Notes: generated from the letters alone by a model not told the origin. Shown: positions 1 to 9,020, counted from the first letter of the stretch. The stretch: DNA of 64,000 nt from an uncultured Arachnia sp. (GCA_947493995.1 CANLTJ010000002.1:310001-374000), one strand, 5' to 3'. A program made the numbers and translations.

Positions 1-1
1 G

Positions 2-1177
2 GTCGACGTCGCACCTGCCTACGTGGGCCTTGCTGGCTTCGCATGCGCTCTCCTCACCATTCCGGTTCTCGCACTAGGAGGTGCTGCCGCCCGATTGGGT
101 GCGCGCGGACGCTCCCGGCGTCTGGCGTCGCTGCGGCTGGTCGGCATGACCAGCGGTGAAGTGGTGAAGATGTCCGTCCTGGAGACCTTGGTGCAGGCAG
201 TCGCGGGGGTCGTCCTCGGATCCGTTGTGTTCGTCGCCAGCCTTCCGGCCTGGCAGCTCATTTCATTTCAAGGACAGAACATCGAGGCACGCGAGATGCT
301 GCCACAGTGGTGGCTGTGGCTTGCGGTCGTGGGCGTCCTCCTGATGCTCGCCGTGATGTCAACCATCGTCGGTTTACGCCGCGTCAGTATCTCTCCACTG
401 GGGGTGGCGCGCGACGAGACCCCGAAGCGGCTCAAGACCTGGCGGCTGGTACTAGTGGTGCTGCTCGTGACGGGGTTCATGATCTACTCTCAATCCGCCG
501 ACATCGCCAATCTCGTGGGACTCGTCCTCACCGTCGTGTTTCTCACCATCGTCATTGGCTCCATCACCGTCGTGGGGCCTTGGCTGCTACAGCTGATCGC
601 AAAACCCCGAACGCGCACGTCGAAAGTCCCCAAGCTCCTCGCGGCCCGCCGGATCCTGGACGACCCGCGAGCGGCTTGGCGCAACGTCGCCGCCGTGGCG
701 CTGCTCGGATTCATTGCGGGATTCACCGTCAACATCCCGGTGACCACCAGCGGCGGCGCAGCGGATGTCTATCAGGAGACCTTCGTTCGCGACATCCAGA
801 CCGGTGTGGCCATCACCTTGGTCGTCGGCCTCATCCTCGCTGCCACCGCAACCCTGATTTCCCAGGCCTCCGGAGTGTTCGACCGGGCGTCTGAGGCTGT
901 CGCGATGGACCGCATGGGTGTGCCTCGGGCAGTCCACGCGGCGGTTCGTCGGAGCCAGGTTTTGGTCCCGTTGGCGGTTGCTCTCGGCACCTCTGTGCCT
1001 TTGGGCTTTCTGCTGTCGACGGTCACGGCCACGGAGACCGAAGGATTCCCCACCCTGGGCGTCGTGCTGCTCGCCTCTACCGTCCTCGTCGGATTCCTAT
1101 TGACGCTGGGCGCAGCCGAGGCCTGCCGCCCGCTGCAAACCGGGGTGCTGGGCGAGCAGCGGCGTCGCAACGACTGA
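2..1177 (+). CDS. FtsX-like ABC transporter permease, 5' end outside window
   Basis: C-terminal part of a MacB/FtsX-type permease. The frame is open to the left edge, so the GTG at 23 is probably an internal codon and the gene begins outside the window. Seen: an opening hydrophobic helix (AGFACALLTIPVLALGG), then the FtsX-core signature RLASLRLVGMTSGEV, which precedes two long membrane segments. Further hydrophobic helices follow and the protein ends in a short charged tail (GEQRRRND). Proteins of this family pair with a cytoplasmic ATPase and usually export antimicrobial peptides or lipids or act mechanically on the envelope; the ATPase would lie to the left. The substrate cannot be inferred. 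A repeat array follows directly after the stop. Confidence 0.85.
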   Translation, partial: VDVAPAYVGLAGFACALLTIPVLALGGAAARLGARGRSRRLASLRLVGMTSGEVVKMSVLETLVQAVAGVVLGSVVFVASLPAWQLISFQGQNIEAREMLPQWWLWLAVVGVLLMLAVMSTIVGLRRVSISPLGVARDETPKRLKTWRLVLVVLLVTGFMIYSQSADIANLVGLVLTVVFLTIVIGSITVVGPWLLQLIAKPRTRTSKVPKLLAARRILDDPRAAWRNVAAVALLGFIAGFTVNIPVTTSGGAADVYQETFVRDIQTGVAITLVVGLILAATATLISQASGVFDRASEAVAMDRMGVPRAVHAAVRRSQVLVPLAVALGTSVPLGFLLSTVTATETEGFPTLGVVLLASTVLVGFLLTLGAAEACRPLQTGVLGEQRRRND

Positions 1178-1230
1178 GCCAGGTCCCGTCCATCCTGAGC
1201 CACGTCGCGTCCTCCCGAGCCAAGCCTCTG

Positions 1231-1430
1231 GACGACCGGACACGCCGCACTCACTGCCCACCGAGTCCTCGAACGACCCGACACGCCGCACTCACTGTCC
1301 ACCGCGTCACCCGACGACCCGGACACGCCGCACCTACCGTCCACCGCGTCAGCCAACGACCGGACACGCCGCATCCACTGCCTTCCGAGCTGCAAATCGA
1401 CCGGACACGCCTCACTCACTGTCGACCATC
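1231..1430. repeat. Tandem repeat array A, five units, about 41 bp period
   Basis: The core ACACGCCGC recurs at 1240, 1281, 1323, 1364 and 1405, giving spacings of 41, 42, 41 and 41 bp. A typical unit reads CGACCGGACACGCCGC, then CACTCACTGCCCACCG and a variable joint. The array fills most of the 377-bp gap between the permease and ppk2. It is degenerate, has no unique spacers and is not coding. The same core occurs in the opposite orientation in the array at 24.7 kb. Confidence 0.85.
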
Positions 1431-1554
1431 GACGCATACGGCTTGGTGACGACCGATCGCGGCGAGTCGGGTCATGGCCTCTCCCCCGACGTTTCGCTCC
1501 CTGTGACCAGCCCGGCTGAAACAATGGTGCGACTCTCCGAAAGGAACTCCAATC

Positions 1555-2679
1555 ATGGGCAAGAAGCCGAAGAACCTGTGGCTCGCGGATCCCCGCGAGG
1601 TGCTCCGCGCCAGTGAGGGATTCGACCTCGCCACCGTCGACCGCAACAGCTCCCCCGGTTGGGACGGCGGCAAGAAGGAAGCCAAGGCCCTGATGAAGTC
1701 GCGGGCCGCACTGCTTCCCGAGTTGCAGGAGCGACTCTTCGCTGAGGGGCGCACCGGCGGAAAGCGCTCGGTCTTGTGCATCATCCAGGGGCTCGACACC
1801 GCGGGCAAGGGCGGCATTGTGCGCCACGTGATGGGTGCGGTGGACCCGCAGGGGGTCGCGCTGAGCTCCTTCGGTGTCCCCACCGAGGAGGAGGCGAAGC
1901 ACCACTACCTGTGGCGCATCCGCAAGGCGCTGCCGCCGGCCGGGAGCATAGGTGTGTTCGACCGTTCCCATTACGAGGACGTGCTGGTGGTGCGGGTGAA
2001 CGATCTCGTGCCCGAGGAGAAGTGGTCCAAGCGCTACGACGAAATCAACAAGTTCGAAGAAGACCTCGTGAAGGACGGCACCACTGTCCTCAAGTTCGCC
2101 ATGATGGTGTCCCACGAGGAGCAGGGGCTCCGCCTCATGGAACGCTTGGATCGCTCGGACAAGCACTGGAAGTACAACACCGGCGACCTCACCACACGCG
2201 CCAAGTGGCAGGAGTACCAGACCGCATACCAGGCGGTCTTCGAAAAGACCAGCACCGACCACGCGCCCTGGTACGTGCTCCCGGCCGACCACAAGTGGTT
2301 CCCCCGCCTGGCCATCACCGAAATCCTGACCCGGACCCTCAGCGAGATGGATCTCAACTGGCCGAAGCCGCGGTGGAGCGTCGAGACACAGCGCCGCAAG
2401 CTCGCCGAGTCCATGTCCACCGAGTCACTGATCACGTCGCTGGAGGAGACCCACGACAACGTCGAGTCCGCCATGGCTGACAGCATCGAGGTGCGCCACG
2501 AGGTGGCCGCCATTCCCGGCATCGACGACGCCCAGGCTGCTGAGGTCGCGGCGGCTCGCAAGGAGGCGTGGCTGGAGGAGATCGACGCCGCCGTCGCACA
2601 GAAGGAGACGATCCTGCGCGATCGTGCCGATCTCCCGAAGAAGTTGAAGAAAAAGCTGAAGAAGAAGGCGAAGGGCTGA
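1555..2679 (+). CDS. ppk2: Polyphosphate kinase 2 family protein
   Basis: Cytoplasmic nucleotide kinase that moves phosphate between polyphosphate and nucleotides. Seen: the PPK2 Walker A loop GLDTAGKGG at residues 79-87, the Walker B/lid segment VFDRSHYEDVLVVRV, and RLDRSDKHWKYNTGD, which is typical of the family. Full core length is present (374 aa) with an extended C-terminus: acidic/alanine-rich helices after residue 300 and a lysine-rich end (KKLKKKLKKKAKG). ATG start, preceded by a weak AAGGA. The gene stands alone, downstream of a repeat array and upstream of a long hairpin. Direction of reaction (NDP or NMP substrate) cannot be told from the motifs alone. Confidence 0.93.
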   Translation: MGKKPKNLWLADPREVLRASEGFDLATVDRNSSPGWDGGKKEAKALMKSRAALLPELQERLFAEGRTGGKRSVLCIIQGLDTAGKGGIVRHVMGAVDPQGVALSSFGVPTEEEAKHHYLWRIRKALPPAGSIGVFDRSHYEDVLVVRVNDLVPEEKWSKRYDEINKFEEDLVKDGTTVLKFAMMVSHEEQGLRLMERLDRSDKHWKYNTGDLTTRAKWQEYQTAYQAVFEKTSTDHAPWYVLPADHKWFPRLAITEILTRTLSEMDLNWPKPRWSVETQRRKLAESMSTESLITSLEETHDNVESAMADSIEVRHEVAAIPGIDDAQAAEVAAARKEAWLEEIDAAVAQKETILRDRADLPKKLKKKLKKKAKG

Positions 2680-2689
2680 CGGCACCTCC

Positions 2690-2762
2690 CTGATTCTGGT
2701 TCGCAACCGAGGTCCAGGAGCGTCAGAGGGTCTGTTCCCGGGAAGTTGCGAACCAGAATCAG
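2690..2762. terminator. Perfect 18-bp inverted repeat, convergent terminator or REP-like element
   Basis: CTGATTCTGGTTCGCAAC at 2690-2707 is matched exactly by its reverse complement at 2745-2762, around a 37-nt loop. It lies between the converging ppk2 and BlaI-like genes. There is no T-tract, so intrinsic termination is uncertain; a cruciform or protein-binding repeat is an alternative. Confidence 0.6.
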
Positions 2763-2781
2763 CGGGACAGCGGAGAACAGC

Positions 2782-3144
2782 TCAAACGAAGGACTGGCAG
2801 AGTGCTGCTCGTTCGGCGTCGGACAGGGATGCCGAGAACTCTTCCATGGCCCTGAGTCGAACCTCCGACGGCACATTCGCCAGTGCTTCTGCCATGTCCC
2901 TCGCGACCACCGTGTGCTGCGGATCGGCGGGCAGATAGCGCCAGGCGCGGTCCACACGCTCGCGCGTGACCAAGTGTTTCTTGGCGAGTCGATCAAGCAC
3001 CGTCATGACCGTGGTGTAGGCCAGATCACGACCCGTGTCGAGCCTGTCCTGGACCTCAGCGACGCTCTGGGATGAGGAACTGGCCCACAGGAGCTCCATC
3101 ACCGTTTGCTCGAGCGGTCCCCTATTCGCCATGCGATTCATCAT
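2782..3144 (-). CDS. BlaI/MecI/CopY-family transcriptional regulator
   Basis: Small winged-helix repressor of about 120 aa. Seen: RGPLEQTVMELLW, the SVAEVQDRL helix, the recognition region DLAYTTVMTVLDRLAKKHLV and RAWRYLPAD, the classic BlaI/MecI layout. The C-terminal dimerisation helix ends SDAERAALCQSFV. Start placed at the MMNRMANRG cluster; the open frame continues upstream into cydA, which is unlikely to be used. No BlaR1-type sensor protease is present beside it. It is divergent from cydA with a 66-bp spacer, so regulation of the cytochrome bd operon is a reasonable inference. Which of ATG 3144, 3141 or 3132 is used is not decided. Confidence 0.85.
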   Translation of the reverse strand: MMNRMANRGPLEQTVMELLWASSSSQSVAEVQDRLDTGRDLAYTTVMTVLDRLAKKHLVTRERVDRAWRYLPADPQHTVVARDMAEALANVPSEVRLRAMEEFSASLSDAERAALCQSFV

Positions 3145-3166
3145 ACGGCGCGACCAGGGACAGGGT

Positions 3167-3204
3167 GTTCCCAAGTTGGCGGGAACGACCCGCGGTAGTA
3201 GATT
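3167..3204 (+). promoter_or_regulatory. cydA promoter with overlapping inverted repeat
   Basis: A -10 TAGATT (3199-3204) lies 6 nt before the cydA ATG, with a possible -35 TTGGCG (3176-3181) at 17-bp spacing. No ribosome binding site is present, so the transcript is probably leaderless. An inverted repeat GTTCCC-N8-GGGAAC (3167-3186) covers the -35 and is a candidate operator. Confidence 0.55.
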
Positions 3205-3210
3205 GCTCAC

Positions 3211-4716
3211 ATGGATCCCGTTGTTCTGGGTAGATGGCAGTTCGGCATCACGACGGTCTACCACTTCCTCTTCGTGCCCATCACGATCGCCATGGCAATG
3301 ATGGTGGCCGTCCTTCAAACCATTTGGTACAGGACCGGCCACGCTCGCTACCTACAGCTGACGAAATTCTTCGGCAAGCTACTCCTGATCAACTTCGCGC
3401 TCGGCGTCGTCACAGGCATCGTGCAGGAGTTCCAGTTCGGCATGAACTGGTCCGAGTACTCGCGCTTCGTCGGCGACGTCTTCGGTGCACCGCTGGCGCT
3501 GGAAGCCCTACTGGCCTTCTTCCTCGAATCCACATTCCTCGGGCTGTGGATCTTCGGCTGGCACCGGCTCCCCAGGCTCCTGCACCTCATGACCATCTAT
3601 GCCGTCGCCATCGGCACCCTGCTCTCGGCGGTATTCATCCTCGCTGCGAACTCATGGATGCAAAACCCGGTGGGCACCACCTTCAACAATGGACGGGCCG
3701 AACTCGCCGGAGTCGAGGGATTCATCGACGTCCTGCTCAACCCGGTCTTCCTCGTCACGTTCCCGCACGTCATCACGGCGGCCTACATGGTGGCCGGCGG
3801 GTTGATGGCCGCCATCTGCGGCTGGTGGCTCATGAAGCTGCGCCGCGAAGGCACGGATCGTGACCCCGAAGCCGTCGCCGCCCACCGCTTCGGCGCCCGG
3901 ATGGGTGCCTGGGTGCTGATCGTCGCCTCCGTCCTCACCATCGTCTCCGGCGATCTCCAGGGTCGCATCATGACGGAGGTGCAACCGATGAAGATGGCGG
4001 CCGCTGAAGGACTCTTCGACACCGAGACCAATGCCGGCATGCGGCTCTTCGTCATCGGCGACCTCGACGCCACCGAGGAGATCTTCGCCATCAAGATCCC
4101 CGGCCTCCTCACGCTCATTTCCGGGGAGGAGACAGTTCAGGGCGTCAATGACCTGCGCGAGCAGTACGCCACCGAGGGCTTCCTGCGAAACGACGGCTCC
4201 CGCACCCAAATCCAGGAGGAGTACGCCGCTGAGCTCGCCGCGAACTACCCGGGCGTGGACCCTGCCCCCAACGTCCCGGTGTCCTTCTGGACGTTCCGTC
4301 TCATGATTGGCCTCGGTCTCGCCGGTACTGCACTGGGGGTGGTGCTCCTGTGGCTCATCCGCAAGGACAAGCTGCCGCCGGAGGGAAGGTTCTGGGACAA
4401 GGTGTGGACGCCAGCGATGTTCGCCCTTCCGCTGCTCCCCCTGTTCGCGATCTCCTTCGGCTGGATCTTCACAGAGATGGGCCGGCAGCCGTGGATCGTC
4501 GCAGGTGTGATGCCCACAGCCGCCGGAGTGTCCACAAGTGTCAGTGGCATGTCCGTCCTGATCTCCATGATCGTCTACACGCTTGTCTACGGGGTATTGG
4601 CGGTCATCGAGGTGGGTCTGTTCCTGCGCTACGTCAAGAAGGGACTCCCGGATGACACCGACGTCGTGCTCGACGACCACACCGACCAGGACTCCCCCAT
4701 GTCCTTCGCGTACTGA
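3211..4716 (+). CDS. cydA: Cytochrome bd ubiquinol/menaquinol oxidase subunit I
   Basis: Membrane subunit that binds the quinol and haems of the bd terminal oxidase, which reduces oxygen to water with high affinity. Seen: RWQFGITTVYHFLFVP with haem-ligand His18, the following EFQFGMNWSEYS, FFLESTFLGLWIFGW, the haem-ligand region FPHVITAAYM and the GWIFTEMGRQPW signature with the Met haem ligand. 501 aa, full length, about nine membrane helices. The Q-loop between helices 6 and 7 is present. First gene of cydABDC; cydB follows after 18 bp. The start has no Shine-Dalgarno but a TAGATT hexamer 6 nt upstream. Confidence 0.97.
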   Translation: MDPVVLGRWQFGITTVYHFLFVPITIAMAMMVAVLQTIWYRTGHARYLQLTKFFGKLLLINFALGVVTGIVQEFQFGMNWSEYSRFVGDVFGAPLALEALLAFFLESTFLGLWIFGWHRLPRLLHLMTIYAVAIGTLLSAVFILAANSWMQNPVGTTFNNGRAELAGVEGFIDVLLNPVFLVTFPHVITAAYMVAGGLMAAICGWWLMKLRREGTDRDPEAVAAHRFGARMGAWVLIVASVLTIVSGDLQGRIMTEVQPMKMAAAEGLFDTETNAGMRLFVIGDLDATEEIFAIKIPGLLTLISGEETVQGVNDLREQYATEGFLRNDGSRTQIQEEYAAELAANYPGVDPAPNVPVSFWTFRLMIGLGLAGTALGVVLLWLIRKDKLPPEGRFWDKVWTPAMFALPLLPLFAISFGWIFTEMGRQPWIVAGVMPTAAGVSTSVSGMSVLISMIVYTLVYGVLAVIEVGLFLRYVKKGLPDDTDVVLDDHTDQDSPMSFAY

Positions 4717-4734
4717 TGGAGAAGTGAAACCCTC

Positions 4735-5799
4735 ATGATGCTGCTCGAAACCGTGCCCACCCTGGCACTCGTCTGGTACCTGCTGATCGTCGTCCTGTGG
4801 CTAGGATTCTTCTTCCTGGAGGGCTTCGACTTCGGCGTCGGCATGCTGCTGCCCGTCCTGGGCCGCACCGAGAAGAAGCGCCGCGTGCTCGTCAACACCA
4901 TCGGTCCCGTCTGGGACGGCAACGAGGTGTGGCTCCTGACTGCTGGCGGAGCGATGTTCGCCGCCTTTCCCGGATGGTACGCCTCGCTGTTCTCGGCCCT
5001 CTACCTCCCGCTGCTCCTGATGCTCGTCGGACTGATCCTCCGCGGTGTCGCCTTCGAGTACCGGGCCAAGCGGCCCGAAGCGAAGTGGCGCAAAATGATG
5101 GACTGGTTCGCCATCGTCGGTTCCTTCCTGCCGACGCTCGTGCTGGGCGTCGGTTTCGCCAACTTCGTCATCGGCCTGCCCAACGACTCTCTGGTGTTCA
5201 ACGGCACATTGTTGGGCCTGTTCAGCCCGTACGCACTGCTGGGTGGCGTGATGCTGCTGGCACTGTTCCTCACCCATGGCGCCACATTCATCACACTGAA
5301 GACCGCCGGCGAGATCCACGACAACGCACGCAAGCTGGTGGGTACCGTCGGCTGGGTAACCGTCGTCCTCGTGGCGGCTTTCGTCGCCCTCCAGAACATC
5401 TTCTGGCCCGCAGAGTCCAGCTTCGGGGACTTCACCGTGTTCGCGTGGGTGGCTGCGGTTCTGGCAGTCGCCACACTTGCCGGTTCAGTGATCATGACCA
5501 CACGCGGACGGGAGGGCTGGGGATTCGTCCTGGGAGGCGTGACCATCGTGTCGCTCTTCGGAGGGATCTTCTTGCGGATGTACGGCAACCTCGGGTTCGT
5601 GCAGGACGCCGGCGTGGCCGTGACCGAGCATCTCAACATGATTACCGCGGCGTCGTCCCCGACGACGCTGACGATCATGACGTGGGCGGCAGTCATCTTC
5701 GTGCCGATCGTCATCGCTTACCAGGCCTGGAGCTACTGGGTGTTCAAGCGTCGCATCAGCACCAAGAACATTCCGGACGAGGTTGAGGCAGTAGCCTGA
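4735..5799 (+). CDS. cydB: Cytochrome bd oxidase subunit II
   Basis: Partner membrane subunit of CydA. Seen: LWLGFFFLEGFDFGVGMLLP near the N-terminus, GPVWDGNEVWLLTAGGAMFAAFP and FLTHGATFITLKT, all CydB signatures. 354 aa with about eight to nine hydrophobic helices. Start at the first of two ATG codons; GGAGAAG upstream is a good ribosome binding site. cydD begins 5 bp after the stop, which supports a single transcript for oxidase and assembly exporter. Confidence 0.97.
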   Translation: MMLLETVPTLALVWYLLIVVLWLGFFFLEGFDFGVGMLLPVLGRTEKKRRVLVNTIGPVWDGNEVWLLTAGGAMFAAFPGWYASLFSALYLPLLLMLVGLILRGVAFEYRAKRPEAKWRKMMDWFAIVGSFLPTLVLGVGFANFVIGLPNDSLVFNGTLLGLFSPYALLGGVMLLALFLTHGATFITLKTAGEIHDNARKLVGTVGWVTVVLVAAFVALQNIFWPAESSFGDFTVFAWVAAVLAVATLAGSVIMTTRGREGWGFVLGGVTIVSLFGGIFLRMYGNLGFVQDAGVAVTEHLNMITAASSPTTLTIMTWAAVIFVPIVIAYQAWSYWVFKRRISTKNIPDEVEAVA

Positions 5800-5804
5800 G
5801 CCAA

Positions 5805-7424
5805 ATGGCAGGGCCCATTGATCCACGACTGCTGAAACGCGGCAAGGCGACCAGGTACTACCTGGTCGCCTCTGTTGTGGTCGGGTTGCTCACAGCGGTT
5901 CTGCTGATTCTGCAGGCGGGACTGCTGGCCCGAGGCATCAGCCATGTCTTCCGCGAGAGGACGCTCCCGGAGAACTGGACGGTCATCCTCACCTGCCTGG
6001 TCGCGGTGTTCGCCGGGCGCGCGCTGCTGGCGTGGTTGAACGAGACTCTGGCACACCGGTCGGCGGCGAACGTCAAGTCGCAACTCCGACGCGACGTGCT
6101 CGCAGCCCGGCTCGGCAGGCCCGCCGATTCGACCACCTCGTCGGCCTCCCTGGTGAAGGTGGTCACCACCGGGCTGGATGATCTCGACGGCTATTTCTCC
6201 AAGTACCTCCCCCAACTGGGACTGGCAGCAACGGTTCCCTTCCTCGTGGGCGGCGCAATCCTGCTCACCGACTGGCAGTCGGCCATCATCATCGCCTTCA
6301 CGCTGCCTCTGATCCCCATCTTCATGGCGTTGATCGGCTGGACCACCGAGAAGGCGACCAAGAGGAGTTTCGCCGTCGCTGACCGCCTCGCCAACCACTT
6401 CGCCGACCTCATCGAAGGGCTCCCCACACTCCAGGCATTCGCTCGCGCCCGGGCGCAACGACGGGGCGTTGAATTGGGCGAGGAGAAGTACCGACGGGCC
6501 ACGATGCGGGTGCTGTACGTCTCCTTCCTGTCGGCACTTGCACTGGAACTCCTGGCGAGCCTGTCGGTGGCCGTGGTGGCCGTCACCGTAGGGTTCCGGC
6601 TGGTCTACGGCGACATCGGGTTCGAAGCCGCCCTGTTCGTCCTGATCCTCGCTCCGGAAGCATTCCTGCCAGTACGCCAGGTGGGGGTGCACTTCCACGA
6701 CTCGGTTGACGGCGTGGCCGCGGCCGATGCGGCGTTCCGGTTCATCGACGCGGAGGGCGTCGTCTCCGGCGCCGCCGCCGTGCCGTCGGAGATGCGCATC
6801 GGCTTCGAGGACGTCTCCTACACCTACCCCGGCAGCGATTCCCCTGCCCTGCGGGGGTTCAACCTCTCCATCGCGCCCGGTGAGGTGCTCGCCCTCCGCG
6901 GTAGCTCCGGAGGCGGCAAGTCCACGGCCCTGGCGCTCCTCATGGGTTTCCTCCAGGCCAGCTCGGGTCGCGTGCGCGTGGGCGGGATGGACCTTGCGGA
7001 GGTGGACCATCGAGCGTGGCGACGTCAACTTGCGTGGGTGGCGCAGGAGCCCGGCATGCTGAATGGCACGGTCGCCGACAATGTCCTGCTCGGCCACCCC
7101 GGCGCATCCGAGGCCGACGTCGAAGCAGCCCTGCGGGATGCCGGAGCGAACTTCAGTGGTGCCAAGCATGTCGGGGACGACGGCGAGGGCCTCTCCGCGG
7201 GGGAACGCCGTCGCGTCGCACTGGCCCGGGCGCTCCTGCGCATCCGATTGGGTGGCGCGAGGCTGCTGGTCCTCGATGAGCCGACGGCGGGGCTGGATTC
7301 CAGCACCGAGGCCGCAGCCGTCGACGCCGTTCGTGCTTCCGGCGTCGGGGCCGTGATCGTGACGCACCGGCCCGCTGTGATGGCGGCAGCGGACCGCGTC
7401 GTCGACCTCGGAGCTGGGCAATGA
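5805..7424 (+). CDS. cydD: Cysteine/glutathione-type ABC exporter CydD
   Basis: One half of the heterodimeric ABC exporter needed for assembly of cytochrome bd; it exports small thiols and affects haem insertion. Seen: six-helix membrane domain (residues about 20-310), then an ATPase domain with Walker A RGSSGGGKSTA, signature LSAGERRRVALARAL and Walker B LLVLDEPTAGLD. 539 aa. It overlaps cydC by 4 bp (ATGA), so translation is coupled. In a mycothiol-producing organism the substrate may be cysteine rather than glutathione; that is inference. Confidence 0.93.
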   Translation: MAGPIDPRLLKRGKATRYYLVASVVVGLLTAVLLILQAGLLARGISHVFRERTLPENWTVILTCLVAVFAGRALLAWLNETLAHRSAANVKSQLRRDVLAARLGRPADSTTSSASLVKVVTTGLDDLDGYFSKYLPQLGLAATVPFLVGGAILLTDWQSAIIIAFTLPLIPIFMALIGWTTEKATKRSFAVADRLANHFADLIEGLPTLQAFARARAQRRGVELGEEKYRRATMRVLYVSFLSALALELLASLSVAVVAVTVGFRLVYGDIGFEAALFVLILAPEAFLPVRQVGVHFHDSVDGVAAADAAFRFIDAEGVVSGAAAVPSEMRIGFEDVSYTYPGSDSPALRGFNLSIAPGEVLALRGSSGGGKSTALALLMGFLQASSGRVRVGGMDLAEVDHRAWRRQLAWVAQEPGMLNGTVADNVLLGHPGASEADVEAALRDAGANFSGAKHVGDDGEGLSAGERRRVALARALLRIRLGGARLLVLDEPTAGLDSSTEAAAVDAVRASGVGAVIVTHRPAVMAAADRVVDLGAGQ

Positions 7425-8998
7425 CCCCCAGCCGCACGCTCAGACTCCTGAATGAGCTCCTCTCCGCCGATCCGCGCGGCAAGCGTCGCTTCAGCTTGGC
7501 CGTGCTCCTGGCCGCGATGGCTTCCGGCGCCTCCGTCGCCCTGATGGGAGTGGCCGCCTGGCTCATCAGCCGCGCCGCCGAGATGCCGCCCGTCCTCTTC
7601 CTACAGGCCGCGGCCGTGGGCGTGCGATTCTTCGGCATCTCGCGGGGCGTATTCCGCTACGTCGAGCGCCTCGTGGGTCACGACGTCGCGCTGCGCATGC
7701 AGTCTGCACTGCGGATCAGGGTCTACGACACGTTGTCTGCCACCACCCTCATCGGGCGACGGCGGGGAGACCTCCTCACCCGGGTGGTCGCCGACGTGGC
7801 CGCGGTGCAGGACCTGGTGGTGCGGGTGATCATTCCCACACTGGCGGCTTCCCTCGTGGTCGTCGGCACCACCGTGATGCTGGCCCGCTTCAACCTGGCC
7901 TCCTCGCTGGTTCTACTGGTCACAGCCATCCTCGCCGGGGTACTGCTGCCCCTCTTCGCGCAACGCGCATCCCGCAACGCTGACCTTGCGGCAGCGCCGA
8001 CGCGGGGAGCGTTGGCCGATGGCGTGCGTGAACTCTCGCGCACGGCGACGGACCTCGTGGCCTACGGCGCCGAGGACGCCGTTCTCGACGACGTACTCGT
8101 TGCCGACGGCCAACTGCGCCGGCAGGAGGCCCGCGCGGCATGGGTGCGCGGCATGGCGACCGCGGGCCAGATCGTGGCCGCTGGTGTCGCCGTGGTGGCC
8201 GCCCTGGCCATTGGCGGGCCCACCGTCGCCGCCGGCGATCTCGCGCCCCGCCTCCTGGCCGTCATCGTGCTGACCCCGCTGGCCCTGCACGAGGTGTTCG
8301 GTGCCTTCACCTCCGCCGCCCAGACCTGGACCCGCTCCCGCGCCGCCCTCACCCGCATCACCGACGTGCTGGATGCCGATCCCATCGGCGCCGGTGACGT
8401 CACCGAATCCGAGGACCCGGCCCCCGGTCTGGAGATGCGCGACGTGAGCGTCGGCTGGCCGGGATCCGGCGTCGTTCAGCAGGACCTGACCTTCCATGTC
8501 GATCCCGGCGAACGCGTCGCGCTGGTGGGTGCCTCCGGCGTCGGCAAGACGACGGTGGCCGCCACCGCCATGGGGCTCATCCCGCCGCTGGCCGGCAGCC
8601 TGCGCCGTGCCAACAGGGTGGGCTACCTCGCCCAGGACGCCCACATCTTCACCACCTCGGTGGCCGAGAACGTTCGCATCGGCAACAAGGACGCCACCGA
8701 CCAACAGGTGGCGCTAGCCCTGATGGGAGCCGGACTCGAGCTGCCGGCGGACCGCCTCATCGGCGAGGCGGGCGCCACACTCTCGGGCGGTGAGCGTCGT
8801 CGCCTTGCCCTCGCGCGGGTGCTGGCCGACAACCGCGAACTGCTCATCCTCGACGAACCCACCGAACACCTCGACACTGCCACCGCCCGCGCCCTCATGG
8901 AGGATGTCTGGCGCGCCGCGGAGGGTCGTGCCGCGCTGGTGATCACACACGATCCGGAACTCATCGCCGCCTGCGACCGCGTGGTGCGCCTCGCGTGA
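7421..8998 (+). CDS. cydC: ABC exporter CydC
   Basis: Second half of the CydDC exporter. Seen: membrane domain to about residue 310 with FFGISRGVFRYVERLVGHDVAL near the start, typical of CydC, then Walker A VGASGVGKTTV, signature LSGGERRRLALARVL and Walker B LLILDEPTEHLD. 525 aa. Last gene of the cydABDC unit. A palindromic element follows 22-73 bp after the stop and probably marks the end of the operon. Confidence 0.93.
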   Translation: MTPSRTLRLLNELLSADPRGKRRFSLAVLLAAMASGASVALMGVAAWLISRAAEMPPVLFLQAAAVGVRFFGISRGVFRYVERLVGHDVALRMQSALRIRVYDTLSATTLIGRRRGDLLTRVVADVAAVQDLVVRVIIPTLAASLVVVGTTVMLARFNLASSLVLLVTAILAGVLLPLFAQRASRNADLAAAPTRGALADGVRELSRTATDLVAYGAEDAVLDDVLVADGQLRRQEARAAWVRGMATAGQIVAAGVAVVAALAIGGPTVAAGDLAPRLLAVIVLTPLALHEVFGAFTSAAQTWTRSRAALTRITDVLDADPIGAGDVTESEDPAPGLEMRDVSVGWPGSGVVQQDLTFHVDPGERVALVGASGVGKTTVAATAMGLIPPLAGSLRRANRVGYLAQDAHIFTTSVAENVRIGNKDATDQQVALALMGAGLELPADRLIGEAGATLSGGERRRLALARVLADNRELLILDEPTEHLDTATARALMEDVWRAAEGRAALVITHDPELIAACDRVVRLA

Positions 8999-9020
8999 GT
9001 CTTCGCCTGACCTGCGGCAT

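Noticed and set aside
772..2292. 506-codon open frame on the minus strand
   Set aside because: It lies antisense to ppk2 and the permease and runs through array A; it has no domain motif. High GC makes long antisense frames common.
5733..7421. 562-codon minus-strand open frame
   Set aside because: Antisense shadow of cydD, composition rich in Gly, Arg, His and Gln, no motifs.
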